Assembly (NCBI RefSeq): GCF_002998925.1
Contig: NZ_CP027228.1
Coordinates: forward strand, 1,736,001-1,800,000
Length of the DNA stretch: 64,000 nt
Direction: 5' to 3'
Source of the DNA: Mogibacterium diversum
Lineage (GTDB): Bacteria > Bacillota > Clostridia > Peptostreptococcales > Anaerovoracaceae
The notes under the pieces: model-generated
The model's input: only the letters and a program-made list of their open reading frames with translations
Database searches by the model: none
Told to the model about the DNA's origin: nothing
Made by a program: the position numbers and the translations under genes
Shown: positions 26,201-33,777 of the stretch, one piece after another
Numbering within the stretch: the stretch's first letter is position 1
Layout of the letters: every line of letters starts with the position of its first letter

Positions 26201-27165
26201 GAACTAAGACATGGGTTGATGCAAATGACCAGGATGGCAAGCGTCCAAGCTCGATTACCGTTAAGCTGTATGCCGACGGTAATGACACTGGCAAGACTGC
26301 GACTGCTAATGCGGCAGGCAATTGGAACTATTCGTTCGGAAGAGTTCTCAAGTACGACGATAGCAACAGAGAGATTAAGTATACAGTCAAGGAAGTTGCT
26401 GTAGATGGATACACATCTAAGGTGACAGGCTATAATATCGAGAACACTCATAAGGTTGAGAAAACCACTGTTTCTGGTAAGAAGACTTGGGATGATGCGA
26501 ATGACCAAGATGGAATCAGACCTAACGGTGTTACCTTTAAACTCTATGCAGATGGCGTAGATACTGGTAAGACAGCGACTGCTGATTCATCGAGCAACTG
26601 GAAGTATAAGTTCGAAAACCTCGATAAATACAAGGCGGGAAATGTCGTTACTTACACTGTAAAGGAAGCTTCGGTAAACGAGTACACGGCCGTTCAGGAT
26701 GGGTTCAACTTTACCAACAAGCACACGCCATACACAAGATCAGTTAAGGTTACAAAGAAGTGGGCTAACGATGTAGCCGGTGACAGACCTTCATCAATTA
26801 AGGTTCGCCTTATGGCAGATGGGACTGAAGTAGCAGATAAGACTGTTACACCGGATGCAAATGGTGATTGGAGGGCTGAATTCGATAATCTACCTGTCAA
26901 TAAGGACGGAAACAAAATCAAGTATACCGTCAAGGAAGATCAGGTTCAGGATTACACAGTGGCGTATACCGGTGATGTGGACAATGGATATATCATTACG
27001 AATACCCACATCGAGAAGCCAAAGCCAAGTAAAACGGGTAAGAAGCTCGTAAAGAGACACGGTCCTAAGACTGGTGATATGACAAATATCATGCTGTATG
27101 GGGTTGTTCTCCTAGTGGCTGTACTTGGGCTTTTAATCGCTGTGATTAAAAGGCGCAATAAGTAA
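23296..27165 (+). CDS. large wall-anchored adhesin with three Cna-B repeats, GPKTGD
   Basis: The 1289-residue protein has a signal peptide ending near residue 33 (V-S-A-A-T) and an adhesin region of about 900 residues without a family I can name. Three C-terminal Cna-B repeats follow: 26182-26450, 26455-26730 and 26740-27010. Each starts with a K-K-W or T-K-T-W block and ends with Y-T-V-K-E. A basic run K-L-V-K-R-H then leads into G-P-K-T-G-D from residue 1256, a hydrophobic helix and a K-R-R tail. The first repeat is nearly identical in DNA to a repeat of the neighbouring amber-interrupted gene. AGGAGG precedes the ATG. Confidence 0.85.
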   Translation: MSKTISKMLSCVLALMVVITGVVPSIGEVSAATTDLKITSVKVVNTETGAVVADLMAGQKPKLNVGTTYSLDVDYNIPQELRNSDTYFTATLGNGLYFKSLPGATFTQGPITATGFEELVKTPTGTGTSPYNYPTAGSSKARSGEVTYKTKKGLDAAASHKEMIFTVDEAYVNQDKNQVLADDIKVRVGTSTTNATDSKSYDVIAADEFTYAYWNDQSSEVISKGNTTSIIQTSTSFSHQWQNISDKALTKANSKTTVEIVYPKDVELVGLEETGLYHANGTVESTTIVGDNKVSVVSWNEPGSYSGGLTFKPHIKVDANSTRANGSSFNVQIKNLHKTVWNDTQNAGRTSKNNVANLTVQLIDGSDPESIKSRTTVQSAPNWSYKKNDSYNVRLGSLLIKNDLAIPSRKAKTIEMKLDTTNKAIIRGVTIPYKAGMTYGPIHWTASDGTSGTADPSILETSGGVSALIKNTKLGLDINTSIKSIKVDIGKLPAGYDGIRPNEDLLDGNKLGPGEFYGWSYIPAGVFGTWKKGEKDDVISTISFYNSDETPTAADTVTTKATSRAPEVLNGVGNINKTQVLGGDEFKITGRINDANWDWNPLQEPVLYVMMPEGFNYKDLTITNGTLGSPKYVGEYRDVNGTPVRVWKYNVDIGSETRGQYQPDFSIKSMNMSMTVTPNENAAKGTYHINDFFAFTTKDFKEIDAVIKPEKWDRSNWSTNNSRYAKTENGKAKSVFDSKVNSGEFMVSLSEGPGVTVQQAAAVRGDSKLLVEDKTTGENKEYKYDPTSAETKTDTTPVLKRGDKATLRVTLRNNAAQGLDHANVFVPLLKKDANYGQSFNPEGKSNVPLKLDSVNVSPNFRVEYIKLHPGKTYNVNKAPSASDYDVVTDPADADMVHLVSTKPLAEGDGGSIDVVYKVASDLSYDYNEKIDVLSPVLDYDISGNKSITTLAASAITVSIPEPEKVEVSGTKTWVDANDQDGKRPSSITVKLYADGNDTGKTATANAAGNWNYSFGRVLKYDDSNREIKYTVKEVAVDGYTSKVTGYNIENTHKVEKTTVSGKKTWDDANDQDGIRPNGVTFKLYADGVDTGKTATADSSSNWKYKFENLDKYKAGNVVTYTVKEASVNEYTAVQDGFNFTNKHTPYTRSVKVTKKWANDVAGDRPSSIKVRLMADGTEVADKTVTPDANGDWRAEFDNLPVNKDGNKIKYTVKEDQVQDYTVAYTGDVDNGYIITNTHIEKPKPSKTGKKLVKRHGPKTGDMTNIMLYGVVLLVAVLGLLIAVIKRRNK

Positions 27166-27177
27166 ATAATATATTGG

Positions 27178-27206
27178 AAGCTACCCGAGTCATCGGGTAG
27201 CTTTTT
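27178..27206 (+). terminator. terminator after the 1289-residue adhesin
   Basis: AAGCTACCCGA (27178-27188) and TCGGGTAGCTT (27193-27203) form a perfect stem with a 4-base loop and a T tail. Confidence 0.92.
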
Positions 27207-27365
27207 GGTTGATGAAACTCTTCGGATATATGTTAGATTATCTGGTTAGACCTTATTATTTTAGGATGAGAGTGATATTATTAGCATATTAGTAGAAATG
27301 ATAATCTCGCCTGGCAAATACGATGTGGAAGTCGCAAGGTTAGTATATGGTAAAAGAGGATAAAA

Positions 27366-28067
27366 ATGGCATATATTGAGATGAGACACTGCTTCAAGCG
27401 GTATGCTTCTGGAGAAAGCGAAATAATAGCAAATAATGATGTAAGCTTTGAGATTGAAAAGGGAGAATTAGTTATTATTCTCGGGGCTTCGGGTTCCGGG
27501 AAATCAACTATCCTCAATATCTTAGGAGGGATGGATACCGTTAGCGAGGGTGAGGTAATTGTTGATGGAATTGATATCGTCAAACTCAGCGATAGAGAGC
27601 GCACCCTATATAGAAGAAATGACATAGGATTCGTATTTCAGTTCTATAACCTAATACCGAACCTTACAGCAAGGGAGAATGTAGAGTTAGCTTTAGAAAT
27701 CGTCAGAGATGCAAAGGATGCTGATGAGACCCTCAGGTCAGTGGAGCTAGGGGGCAGAATGGACAATTTCCCAGCACAGCTTTCTGGCGGGGAGCAACAG
27801 AGAGTTTCCATCGCAAGGGCTGTTGCAAAGAATCCAAAGCTCTTACTCTGCGATGAACCTACGGGGGCACTTGATTATAAGACTGGAAAGCATGTGCTTC
27901 ATATCTTGCAAGAAATGTCGAGGAAAAATAATGTAACGGTCGTAATTGTAACTCACAATTCAGCAATTGCTCCGATTGCAGATCGCGTGATTCGTTTGCA
28001 TGATGCTAAGGTCAGGTCGATTGAAGTTAATGAAAACCCATCAGATATAGAGACGATAGAATATTAG
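27366..28067 (+). CDS. ABC transporter ATP-binding protein (MacB/LolD type)
   Basis: The 233-residue ATPase has Walker A G-A-S-G-S-G-K-S-T (40-48), a Q-loop in F-V-F-Q-F-Y-N-L-I-P, signature L-S-G-G-E-Q (139-144), Walker B L-L-L-C-D-E-P (159-165) and an H-loop in V-T-H-N. These residues and the F-Q-F-Y-N-L-I-P block place it in the group that powers FtsX-type permeases. The permease gene follows 16 bp after the stop. The pair probably moves a peptide or lipid-linked substrate or acts mechanically on the envelope; the substrate is unknown. Confidence 0.92.
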   Translation: MAYIEMRHCFKRYASGESEIIANNDVSFEIEKGELVIILGASGSGKSTILNILGGMDTVSEGEVIVDGIDIVKLSDRERTLYRRNDIGFVFQFYNLIPNLTARENVELALEIVRDAKDADETLRSVELGGRMDNFPAQLSGGEQQRVSIARAVAKNPKLLLCDEPTGALDYKTGKHVLHILQEMSRKNNVTVVIVTHNSAIAPIADRVIRLHDAKVRSIEVNENPSDIETIEY

Positions 28068-28083
28068 ATGAAGTAGGTAGTGT

Positions 28084-30648
28084 ATGAAGACAACTATGTG
28101 GAAAGTTACTAGAAGATTAATTAAAAAATCGCTAGGACGTTTCTTATCCATCATGCTGCTAACTATGCTGGGATCGATGACTTTAATAGGATTAAAGTCC
28201 GCGGGTTCAGATATCAATAGGAGCGCAAACGAGTATTTTGATAAATTTGACACTGTGGATTTGGCTGTAATTGCGAGTCAGGGCTTTGGAGCTGCAGATG
28301 AGAAGGAGATTAGGGAAGCACATGGTGTAAGTGAAGTAGAGTTTGGAAACTTCACAGATACGACTATTGCAAAATCTTCATCTTCTATACGCATATACTC
28401 AGCGCCTCGCAGGATATCGAAGTTTGAGGTAGTCAAGGGCAGGCTGCCAAAACGACAAGACGAAATCGCGCTTACAGATAGGTATAGAGGAAAATATAAA
28501 ATAGGTAGTAACATTGAGTTTGCAGAAAAAAGAGGAGTTCCAGAGCAACTAAAGCGACATACATACAGGGTTACAGGCTTTATAAACTCAACTGAAATTA
28601 TCGCTGATAATACGCTAGGACCATCAAACGCAGGAACTGGTGCGCTTTCAGGATATGCAGTTGTAGCAAAGTCTGCTTTTAAGCAGAATGTTCCAGTGAT
28701 AGCTAGAATAAGATTTAAAGATCTAAAGGATGTTGATAGATTTGGAGATTCGTATACCCATAAGCTAAAAAAGCACAGCAAAGAGCTGGAAAAATTATTG
28801 AGTGATAATGCTGCCGATAGAAAGATAGAGCTAGAAAAAAATCTAAGAGCGCAATACGAAAAGCGGATGGCGGGGAGTAACACCAGCGGTTTTTACACAG
28901 GTCAAGCAAAGATAGGCGAAAACCACATTGATGGAAAAGAGAATTATCCTTCGAAGATATCAGTACCTGAACCTGAATATCATGTCCACACATACAGGAC
29001 GATACCAGGTAGCGACGGGGTAAAAATGCTAAGGAATATGTCGTTTGGTGTAGGTAAGGTGGGAAATGTGTTCCCCATTGTTCTGTACTTAGTGGCAGCA
29101 CTCGTAACTGTGGCTAACATGACACGATTTGTTTATGAAGAACGCACCAATGCTGGGGTTATGAAAGCGCTCGGCTATACTGAGCGGGATGTGACTAAGC
29201 AGTTTGTTACTTTCGGTCTCTGTTCAGGTGGAATCGGGTCATTCCTTGGAGTGCTTCTTGGGACGTATGGAATTCCATATGTTTTGTGTTCATCGCTTAT
29301 GGCAAATATGACTATGCCTATTCCGGAACTTAAATTTAATTGGACCATTGTAGGTATTGCAGTTTTTCTTTCACTATCGTGTACGGTTTTGCCAGTGCTT
29401 GCCATTGTACATCGAGAATTTAAGGCAAATGCAGCACAGCTGCTACTTCCTAAGCCGCCAAGCAGTAGCTCAAGGATTTTGCTAGAGCGGGTAAAATTCA
29501 TATGGAAGAGGATGAGTTTCATTCAGAAAGTTACTGCAAGAAATATATTTAGATATAAACAGCGCATGTTAATGACAATATTCGGAGTCATTGGATCAGT
29601 TGCGCTGCTCTGTGCTGGACTTGGAATCTCATCTTCGGTCAATGATATAGAGGGAAGGCAGTTTGGAGATCTTATAAAATATGATGTAGTTGTTACAAAG
29701 TCTGATGAGATTACAAATGATGAGCAAATTAAACTTGATAAGGTTCTAAAATCATCAAGTGTTGCAAAATATGAAGATGTGTATATTAAGCAGGTATCAC
29801 AGCAGATAAAAGGAGTGGATGATGAGCAAGATATTACCATCATGGCGACATCTAAGAAAAGCTTTGCCCCTCTCATTGATATAAAGACAAAAGCCCTACA
29901 TAATTCCATTACTTTACCAAAGAATGGAGTTGTAATTACCGAAAAGCTAGCTAAGCTCCTAGGGGTATCGAAGGGCGACACGTTTAATCTTAACGATGGA
30001 GGCAAGACATATACCGTTAGAGTAAGTGAAATTGCTGAGATGTATGCAGGACACTATATGTTTGTTAGTGACGATTACTATTCACATGTATGGGGCGAGA
30101 CTCCTGCTGCTAACAGTTATTTGGTCAAGGTCAAAGAGAAGAGTGATATTGCTAATGTAGCATCAAAATTCATGAACCTAGAAGGTGTTAAAGGAGTAGC
30201 TCATAATCTCAATATAATCGAGCAGGTTCGTGGTGTATCAAAATCTTTGCTGACGGTAATGTTTGTTTTGACGATCATGTCGACCCTACTAGCCATAGTG
30301 ATTCTCTATAATCTAACTAACATAAATATGGTAGAGCGGGTCCGCGAGATATCTACAGTTAAGGTACTCGGATTTCTTAACAAAGAAGCAACTATGTACA
30401 TATACCGTGAAACTGTCGTTCTGTCAATTATCGGTATTGTTTTAGGGCTTATATCGGGCAAAATACTGCATGATTTTATAATCGCATATGTAGCCCCATC
30501 GCACGTTATGTTTACGCCAAATATAGAGTTATGGGGATATATAGTTCCGAGCATAGCAGTTATAGGAATACTCTGTGTGTTGTGCGTTTATGCAAATCGC
30601 ATGATTAGAAAACTCAATATGTTGGACGCATTAAAGTCGGCTGATTAG
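28084..30648 (+). CDS. FtsX-type ABC transporter permease
   Basis: The 854-residue membrane protein has an N-terminal transmembrane helix followed by an extracytoplasmic domain of about 270 residues. Three helices follow (about 335-460) with the FtsX A-G-V-M-K-A-L-G-Y block, then a further helix near 500-525, a second external domain and a final three-helix FtsX unit (about 715-850) containing S-T-V-K-V-L-G-F. This double FtsX arrangement is usual for stand-alone MacB-like permeases in Bacillota. It pairs with the ATPase immediately upstream and probably forms a homodimer. Confidence 0.88.
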   Translation: MKTTMWKVTRRLIKKSLGRFLSIMLLTMLGSMTLIGLKSAGSDINRSANEYFDKFDTVDLAVIASQGFGAADEKEIREAHGVSEVEFGNFTDTTIAKSSSSIRIYSAPRRISKFEVVKGRLPKRQDEIALTDRYRGKYKIGSNIEFAEKRGVPEQLKRHTYRVTGFINSTEIIADNTLGPSNAGTGALSGYAVVAKSAFKQNVPVIARIRFKDLKDVDRFGDSYTHKLKKHSKELEKLLSDNAADRKIELEKNLRAQYEKRMAGSNTSGFYTGQAKIGENHIDGKENYPSKISVPEPEYHVHTYRTIPGSDGVKMLRNMSFGVGKVGNVFPIVLYLVAALVTVANMTRFVYEERTNAGVMKALGYTERDVTKQFVTFGLCSGGIGSFLGVLLGTYGIPYVLCSSLMANMTMPIPELKFNWTIVGIAVFLSLSCTVLPVLAIVHREFKANAAQLLLPKPPSSSSRILLERVKFIWKRMSFIQKVTARNIFRYKQRMLMTIFGVIGSVALLCAGLGISSSVNDIEGRQFGDLIKYDVVVTKSDEITNDEQIKLDKVLKSSSVAKYEDVYIKQVSQQIKGVDDEQDITIMATSKKSFAPLIDIKTKALHNSITLPKNGVVITEKLAKLLGVSKGDTFNLNDGGKTYTVRVSEIAEMYAGHYMFVSDDYYSHVWGETPAANSYLVKVKEKSDIANVASKFMNLEGVKGVAHNLNIIEQVRGVSKSLLTVMFVLTIMSTLLAIVILYNLTNINMVERVREISTVKVLGFLNKEATMYIYRETVVLSIIGIVLGLISGKILHDFIIAYVAPSHVMFTPNIELWGYIVPSIAVIGILCVLCVYANRMIRKLNMLDALKSAD

Positions 30649-30674
30649 AAACCAGCTTTATATGGATAATACTA

Positions 30675-30702
30675 TTGACATCACTAGAATAACCAGTATA
30701 AT
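30675..30702 (+). promoter_or_regulatory. promoter of the AEC carrier gene
   Basis: TTGACA (30675-30680) and TATAAT (30697-30702) are both perfect hexamers, separated by 16 bases. Confidence 0.8.
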
Positions 30703-30780
30703 CATCTTAATAGCGTATTATTTAATTGTGCGAAACCTTTTTGTTTCTATCGACATGTAATAATGATTAGGTAGGTATAT

Positions 30781-31716
30781 ATGAAAGCAGTAGAGGCATT
30801 ATTTCCGGTGTTTTTTATGCTCTTTTTAGGGCTACTGGCAAGAAAAAGGCAGTGGATTACATTTGCACAGAACGAAGGTGCAAAGAAATTAGTATTTACA
30901 ATCTTATTTCCGTTACTAGTATACAAAGTGCTTGTAACATCCGAGCTCAAGAGCACATTTCTCATCCAGATTATATATATGGATATAATCTGGCTAATCG
31001 TGCTGTTTATAGGGTTTAAGCTAACGCCGTTCACCGGCAAAAAGTTTGCACATATCTCGCCTTATCTACTAGTAACTTGTGAAGGTGGGAATGTAGCTTT
31101 GCCACTATACATATCTATAGTCGGAGCGGCACATGCGGTTAATATCGTCACATTTGACGTTGCTGGCATATTGATTAACTTTGGAGTGCTACCGATTCTT
31201 GTGACTAAGAAAGTCGTTGGCCAGGTAGAGTGGAAGGAGCTGTTAAAGAAGATTTTTACAAGCTCGTTCATGGTCTCGGTCATCGGGGGTGTGTTCATGA
31301 ACCTTACGGGGCTTCATAAAATGATTATGAGCATGGGACTCGAGTCTACATTCAATTCAACGATGGAGCTCGTTATAACACCGATAACAGGCATTATCCT
31401 ATTTACACTTGGGTACGAGCTGAAATTTGAGAAAGAGATGCTTTCTTCACTTTTAAGGCTTGCCATAGTGAGACTTGTGCTCTGCTCGATAATAATCGGT
31501 CTGTTCTATGTGATATTCCCAGCGCTCGTATCCGAGAAGGTGTTTGAGATTGCTATTCTGCTATATTTCATGTGCCCAACCGGATTCCCAGTTCCGCTTC
31601 AGGTACAGGCGCTCGTTACGGGTGAGGACGATGAGAGCTATATGTCAGCATTTATCTCACTATTTCTTGTAGTTGCACTGATCGCATACACGTTAATTAC
31701 AATCTTTGTGGCGTAA
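30781..31716 (+). CDS. AEC-family (auxin efflux carrier/malate permease-like) transporter
   Basis: The 311-residue protein has about ten hydrophobic segments in two groups. The AEC marks are L-G-L-L-A-R-K near the N-terminus, E-G-G-N-V-A-L-P in the fourth helix region and C-P-T-G-F-P-V-P-L-Q near the C-terminus. Bacterial members carry small organic acids such as malate, malonate or lactate. The next gene encodes an FMN enzyme of the hydroxy-acid family 62 bp downstream, so import of a 2-hydroxy acid followed by its oxidation is a plausible joint role (inference). Confidence 0.85.
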   Translation: MKAVEALFPVFFMLFLGLLARKRQWITFAQNEGAKKLVFTILFPLLVYKVLVTSELKSTFLIQIIYMDIIWLIVLFIGFKLTPFTGKKFAHISPYLLVTCEGGNVALPLYISIVGAAHAVNIVTFDVAGILINFGVLPILVTKKVVGQVEWKELLKKIFTSSFMVSVIGGVFMNLTGLHKMIMSMGLESTFNSTMELVITPITGIILFTLGYELKFEKEMLSSLLRLAIVRLVLCSIIIGLFYVIFPALVSEKVFEIAILLYFMCPTGFPVPLQVQALVTGEDDESYMSAFISLFLVVALIAYTLITIFVA

Positions 31717-31778
31717 CGGATAGTTGTAATGTAAATTTTTAATGATATGAAGATATGAAGGAAATTATGGAGGGGATT

Positions 31779-32723
31779 ATGAGCGAGATTAAGAGCCCAT
31801 GGCCAGGACCTAAGGGTTTGATACCTGTTACAAGTGGCAAGGCAGATGATGCGAACGTATATAATAGGGCGTATCTGGACAGCATTCACGTGGAGATGAG
31901 GGTGATTGATGCAGTGCTTCCGGACCTAGGCTGTGAAATATTTGGAGAGAAGTTCTCTTCGCCGATTATGATGCCTGCTTTTTCGCATCTAAATAAGGTC
32001 GGAAAGGATGGCAAGAAACCGATGGTTCAGTATGCAGAGGCGGCTTTGGAGCTAAATGCTTTAAACTGGGTCGGCATGGAACCGAATGATGAATATGCAG
32101 AAATTGCTGCTGTCGGTGCGAAGACGGTGAGGATAATAAAGCCATTCATGAATCATGATAAGATTCTAGATGAGATAAAGTTTGCTGAAGAGCACGGGGC
32201 AATCGCTGTAGGTATTGATATCGACCATGTGCCTGGAACTGATGGCAAATACGACGTCGTAGACGGATTTCCTCTCGGGCCCGTTATGCAGGAAGAGCTC
32301 GAGAAGTATGTAGCGGCAACTGAACTTCCATTTGTTGCAAAAGGCGTTCTATCTGTTCAAGATGCGGTTAAGGCTAAGGATGCAGGCTGTAAAGCGATAA
32401 TCGTATCGCATCATCACGGAAGGATACCGTTCGGAATTGCGCCAGCCCAGATACTCCCAAGGATCAAAGAGACTCTAGAGGGAAGCGGCGTGTTAGTATT
32501 TGCTGATTGCTCTATCGATACTGGATATGATGCGTATAAACTTCTCGCACTGGGTGCAGATGCGGTTGCTGTAGGACGCGGAATACTTGGCCCACTACTC
32601 AAGGATGGAAGAGAGGGAGTAACCAAGAAGGTGATAGAGATGAATCAGCAATTATCTGAGCTCATGATGTACACGGGCATTAAGGATGCTTGCTCTTTTG
32701 ATAAATCGGTATTGTATATATAG
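31779..32723 (+). CDS. FMN-dependent alpha-hydroxy-acid dehydrogenase family protein, divergent
   Basis: I prefer the ATG at 31779 (M-S-E-I-K-S-P-W-P), because GGAGG (31769-31773) lies 5 bases before it, over the ATG at 31755; this gives 314 residues. The TIM-barrel layout follows lactate oxidase/glycolate oxidase: F-S-S-P-I-M-M-P-A-F near the N-terminus, K-G-V-L-S-V-Q-D-A for the flavin lysine, and S-H-H-H-G-R in place of the usual S-N-H-G-G-R with the catalytic His and Arg kept. The late phosphate-binding loop, usually D-G-G-I-R, reads D-C-S-I-D and lacks the Arg. The substrate may therefore differ from lactate. Confidence 0.78.
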   Translation: MSEIKSPWPGPKGLIPVTSGKADDANVYNRAYLDSIHVEMRVIDAVLPDLGCEIFGEKFSSPIMMPAFSHLNKVGKDGKKPMVQYAEAALELNALNWVGMEPNDEYAEIAAVGAKTVRIIKPFMNHDKILDEIKFAEEHGAIAVGIDIDHVPGTDGKYDVVDGFPLGPVMQEELEKYVAATELPFVAKGVLSVQDAVKAKDAGCKAIIVSHHHGRIPFGIAPAQILPRIKETLEGSGVLVFADCSIDTGYDAYKLLALGADAVAVGRGILGPLLKDGREGVTKKVIEMNQQLSELMMYTGIKDACSFDKSVLYI

Positions 32724-32724
32724 C

Positions 32725-32738
32725 TGATAAATTTATCA
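32725..32738. promoter_or_regulatory. 14-bp perfect palindrome upstream of the small peptide gene
   Basis: TGATAAATTTATCA is fully symmetric. It lies 20 bp before the -35 box of the downstream promoter and just after the previous stop, a fitting place for a regulator. The regulator family cannot be told from the sequence. Confidence 0.4.
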
Positions 32739-32758
32739 CAAAAATACATGATAAAGTC

Positions 32759-32786
32759 TTGACAAAGTTATGGAATAGGATAGAAT
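32759..32786 (+). promoter_or_regulatory. promoter of the 36-residue peptide gene
   Basis: TTGACA (32759-32764) and TAGAAT (32781-32786) are 16 bases apart, about 60 bp before the small open frame. Confidence 0.65.
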
Positions 32787-32848
32787 GGAGATAACAAAAT
32801 AAGAAATGATTATATAAATAAAAAATCTTGATTAAGGAGGAATATGAT

Positions 32849-32959
32849 ATGGTAAGTGCAACAGTTGGATTTATAATTTCGGGAGGATGCATGGCCTTAT
32901 CTTATGGTTTAATCAAGATGACATATAATAGAAGCAAATATGGTAGAGCGTTCCATTAG
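32849..32959 (+). CDS. 36-residue hydrophobic peptide
   Basis: This short frame has AAGGAGG (32834-32840) 8 bases before its ATG. It encodes 36 residues: a hydrophobic stretch of about 24 (V-S-A-T-V-G-F-I-I-S-G-G-C-M-A-L-S-Y-G-L) and a basic, hydrophilic tail (Y-N-R-S-K-Y-G-R-A-F-H). It would be a single-span membrane peptide. It has its own near-consensus promoter and a hairpin downstream, so it looks like a free-standing gene. I do not recognise the sequence. A regulatory membrane peptide and a type I toxin are both possible. Confidence 0.6.
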   Translation: MVSATVGFIISGGCMALSYGLIKMTYNRSKYGRAFH

Positions 32960-33002
32960 GGAACATACCATAGGTAACATTTTCTCTATATTCCTAAAAA
33001 TG

Positions 33003-33051
33003 CGGAGGGCGAGCTAAGAGTGCTCGTCCTTCGTATTTATATATTTTTTTA
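33003..33051 (+). terminator. terminator after the small peptide gene
   Basis: CGGAGGGCGAGC (33003-33014) pairs with GCTCGTCCTTCG (33022-33033), with wobbles, and a T-rich tract follows after an AT spacer. Confidence 0.6.
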
Positions 33052-33071
33052 AAAAAGTCATAAAAAACCTC

Positions 33072-33100
33072 TTTACAAAGTTAGAGCCCTCTAATATAAT
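33072..33100 (+). promoter_or_regulatory. promoter of the flavodoxin gene
   Basis: TTTACA (33072-33077) and TATAAT (33095-33100) are separated by 17 bases. The spacer itself contains the inverted repeat TTAGAG-CC-CTCTAA (33081-33094). Confidence 0.85.
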
Positions 33101-33105
33101 AAGCA

Positions 33106-33123
33106 TTAGTTAGAGATAACTAA
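33106..33123. promoter_or_regulatory. inverted repeat at the flavodoxin transcription start
   Basis: TTAGTTA-GAGA-TAACTAA lies 5 bases after the -10 box, where a repressor would block initiation. The TTAG...CTAA form recalls metal-responsive DtxR/IdeR-type sites, and flavodoxin is classically iron-repressed, so iron control is a reasonable inference. Confidence 0.55.
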
Positions 33124-33156
33124 CAAAGCAGTATATAATTACCAGGAGGTGTTTAC

Positions 33157-33567
33157 ATGTACGTTGTATATTGGAGTGCTACAGGCAACACTGAAGCAAT
33201 GGCTAACGCCGTTGGCGAAGGCATCGGTGCAGATGCTAAGGTTGTGTCTGTATCTGAGGTGAGCGTTGCAGATGTAAAGGGTGAGGACAAGCTTGCTCTA
33301 GGTTGCCCTGCTATGGGAGCAGAGGTGCTTGAAGAGGAAGAGTTTGAACCATTCATCGCAGAGCTAGAAGGTTGCTGTTCGGGCAAGAAGGTTGTTCTAT
33401 TCGGATCGTACGATTGGGGCGATGGCGAGTGGATGCGTTCTTGGAAGGATCGTATGGAAGAAGCTGGTGCAGTAGTTGTAGAAGAGCCAGTTATCTGCAA
33501 CAACGAGCCTGATGATGCAGGTCTAGCACAGTGCAAGGCTCTCGGTGAAGCATTAGCAAACGCTTAA
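33157..33567 (+). CDS. short-chain flavodoxin
   Basis: The 136-residue acidic protein has the FMN phosphate loop S-A-T-G-N-T (7-12) right after the first strand (Y-V-V-Y-W). It also has G-C-P-A-M-G-A-E (50s loop), G-S-Y-D-W-G-D-G (90s loop) and the normal length of a short-chain flavodoxin. It is a low-potential one-electron carrier that can replace ferredoxin when iron is short. It has its own promoter, a repressor-like palindrome, CAGGAGG before the ATG and a terminator, so it is a single-gene unit. Confidence 0.92.
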   Translation: MYVVYWSATGNTEAMANAVGEGIGADAKVVSVSEVSVADVKGEDKLALGCPAMGAEVLEEEEFEPFIAELEGCCSGKKVVLFGSYDWGDGEWMRSWKDRMEEAGAVVVEEPVICNNEPDDAGLAQCKALGEALANA

Positions 33568-33722
33568 TCATACCTAAAGCGTGCGCTTGTGACCAGAGAT
33601 GGCACATTCGAATAATCGTACAGATAATATAAACATAATTATGCTTAATAACCATAAGCAAATATATCCAAACCATAATAATCATACTTTCAACCTACAT
33701 ATTTAAGTCATTTTGTTAATCG

Positions 33723-33758
33723 CCAAAAGCCGGGGGCATGAGCCTCCGGCTTTTGGTT
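33723..33758. terminator. bidirectional terminator between flavodoxin and CPBP protease genes
   Basis: CCAAAAGCCGGGGGC (33723-33737) pairs with GCCTCCGGCTTTTGG (33742-33756) with one wobble. T runs are available on both strands for the convergent genes. The 150 bp between it and the flavodoxin stop hold nothing I can recognise. Confidence 0.88.
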
Positions 33759-33777
33759 TGTATATTCAAAACTCTTG

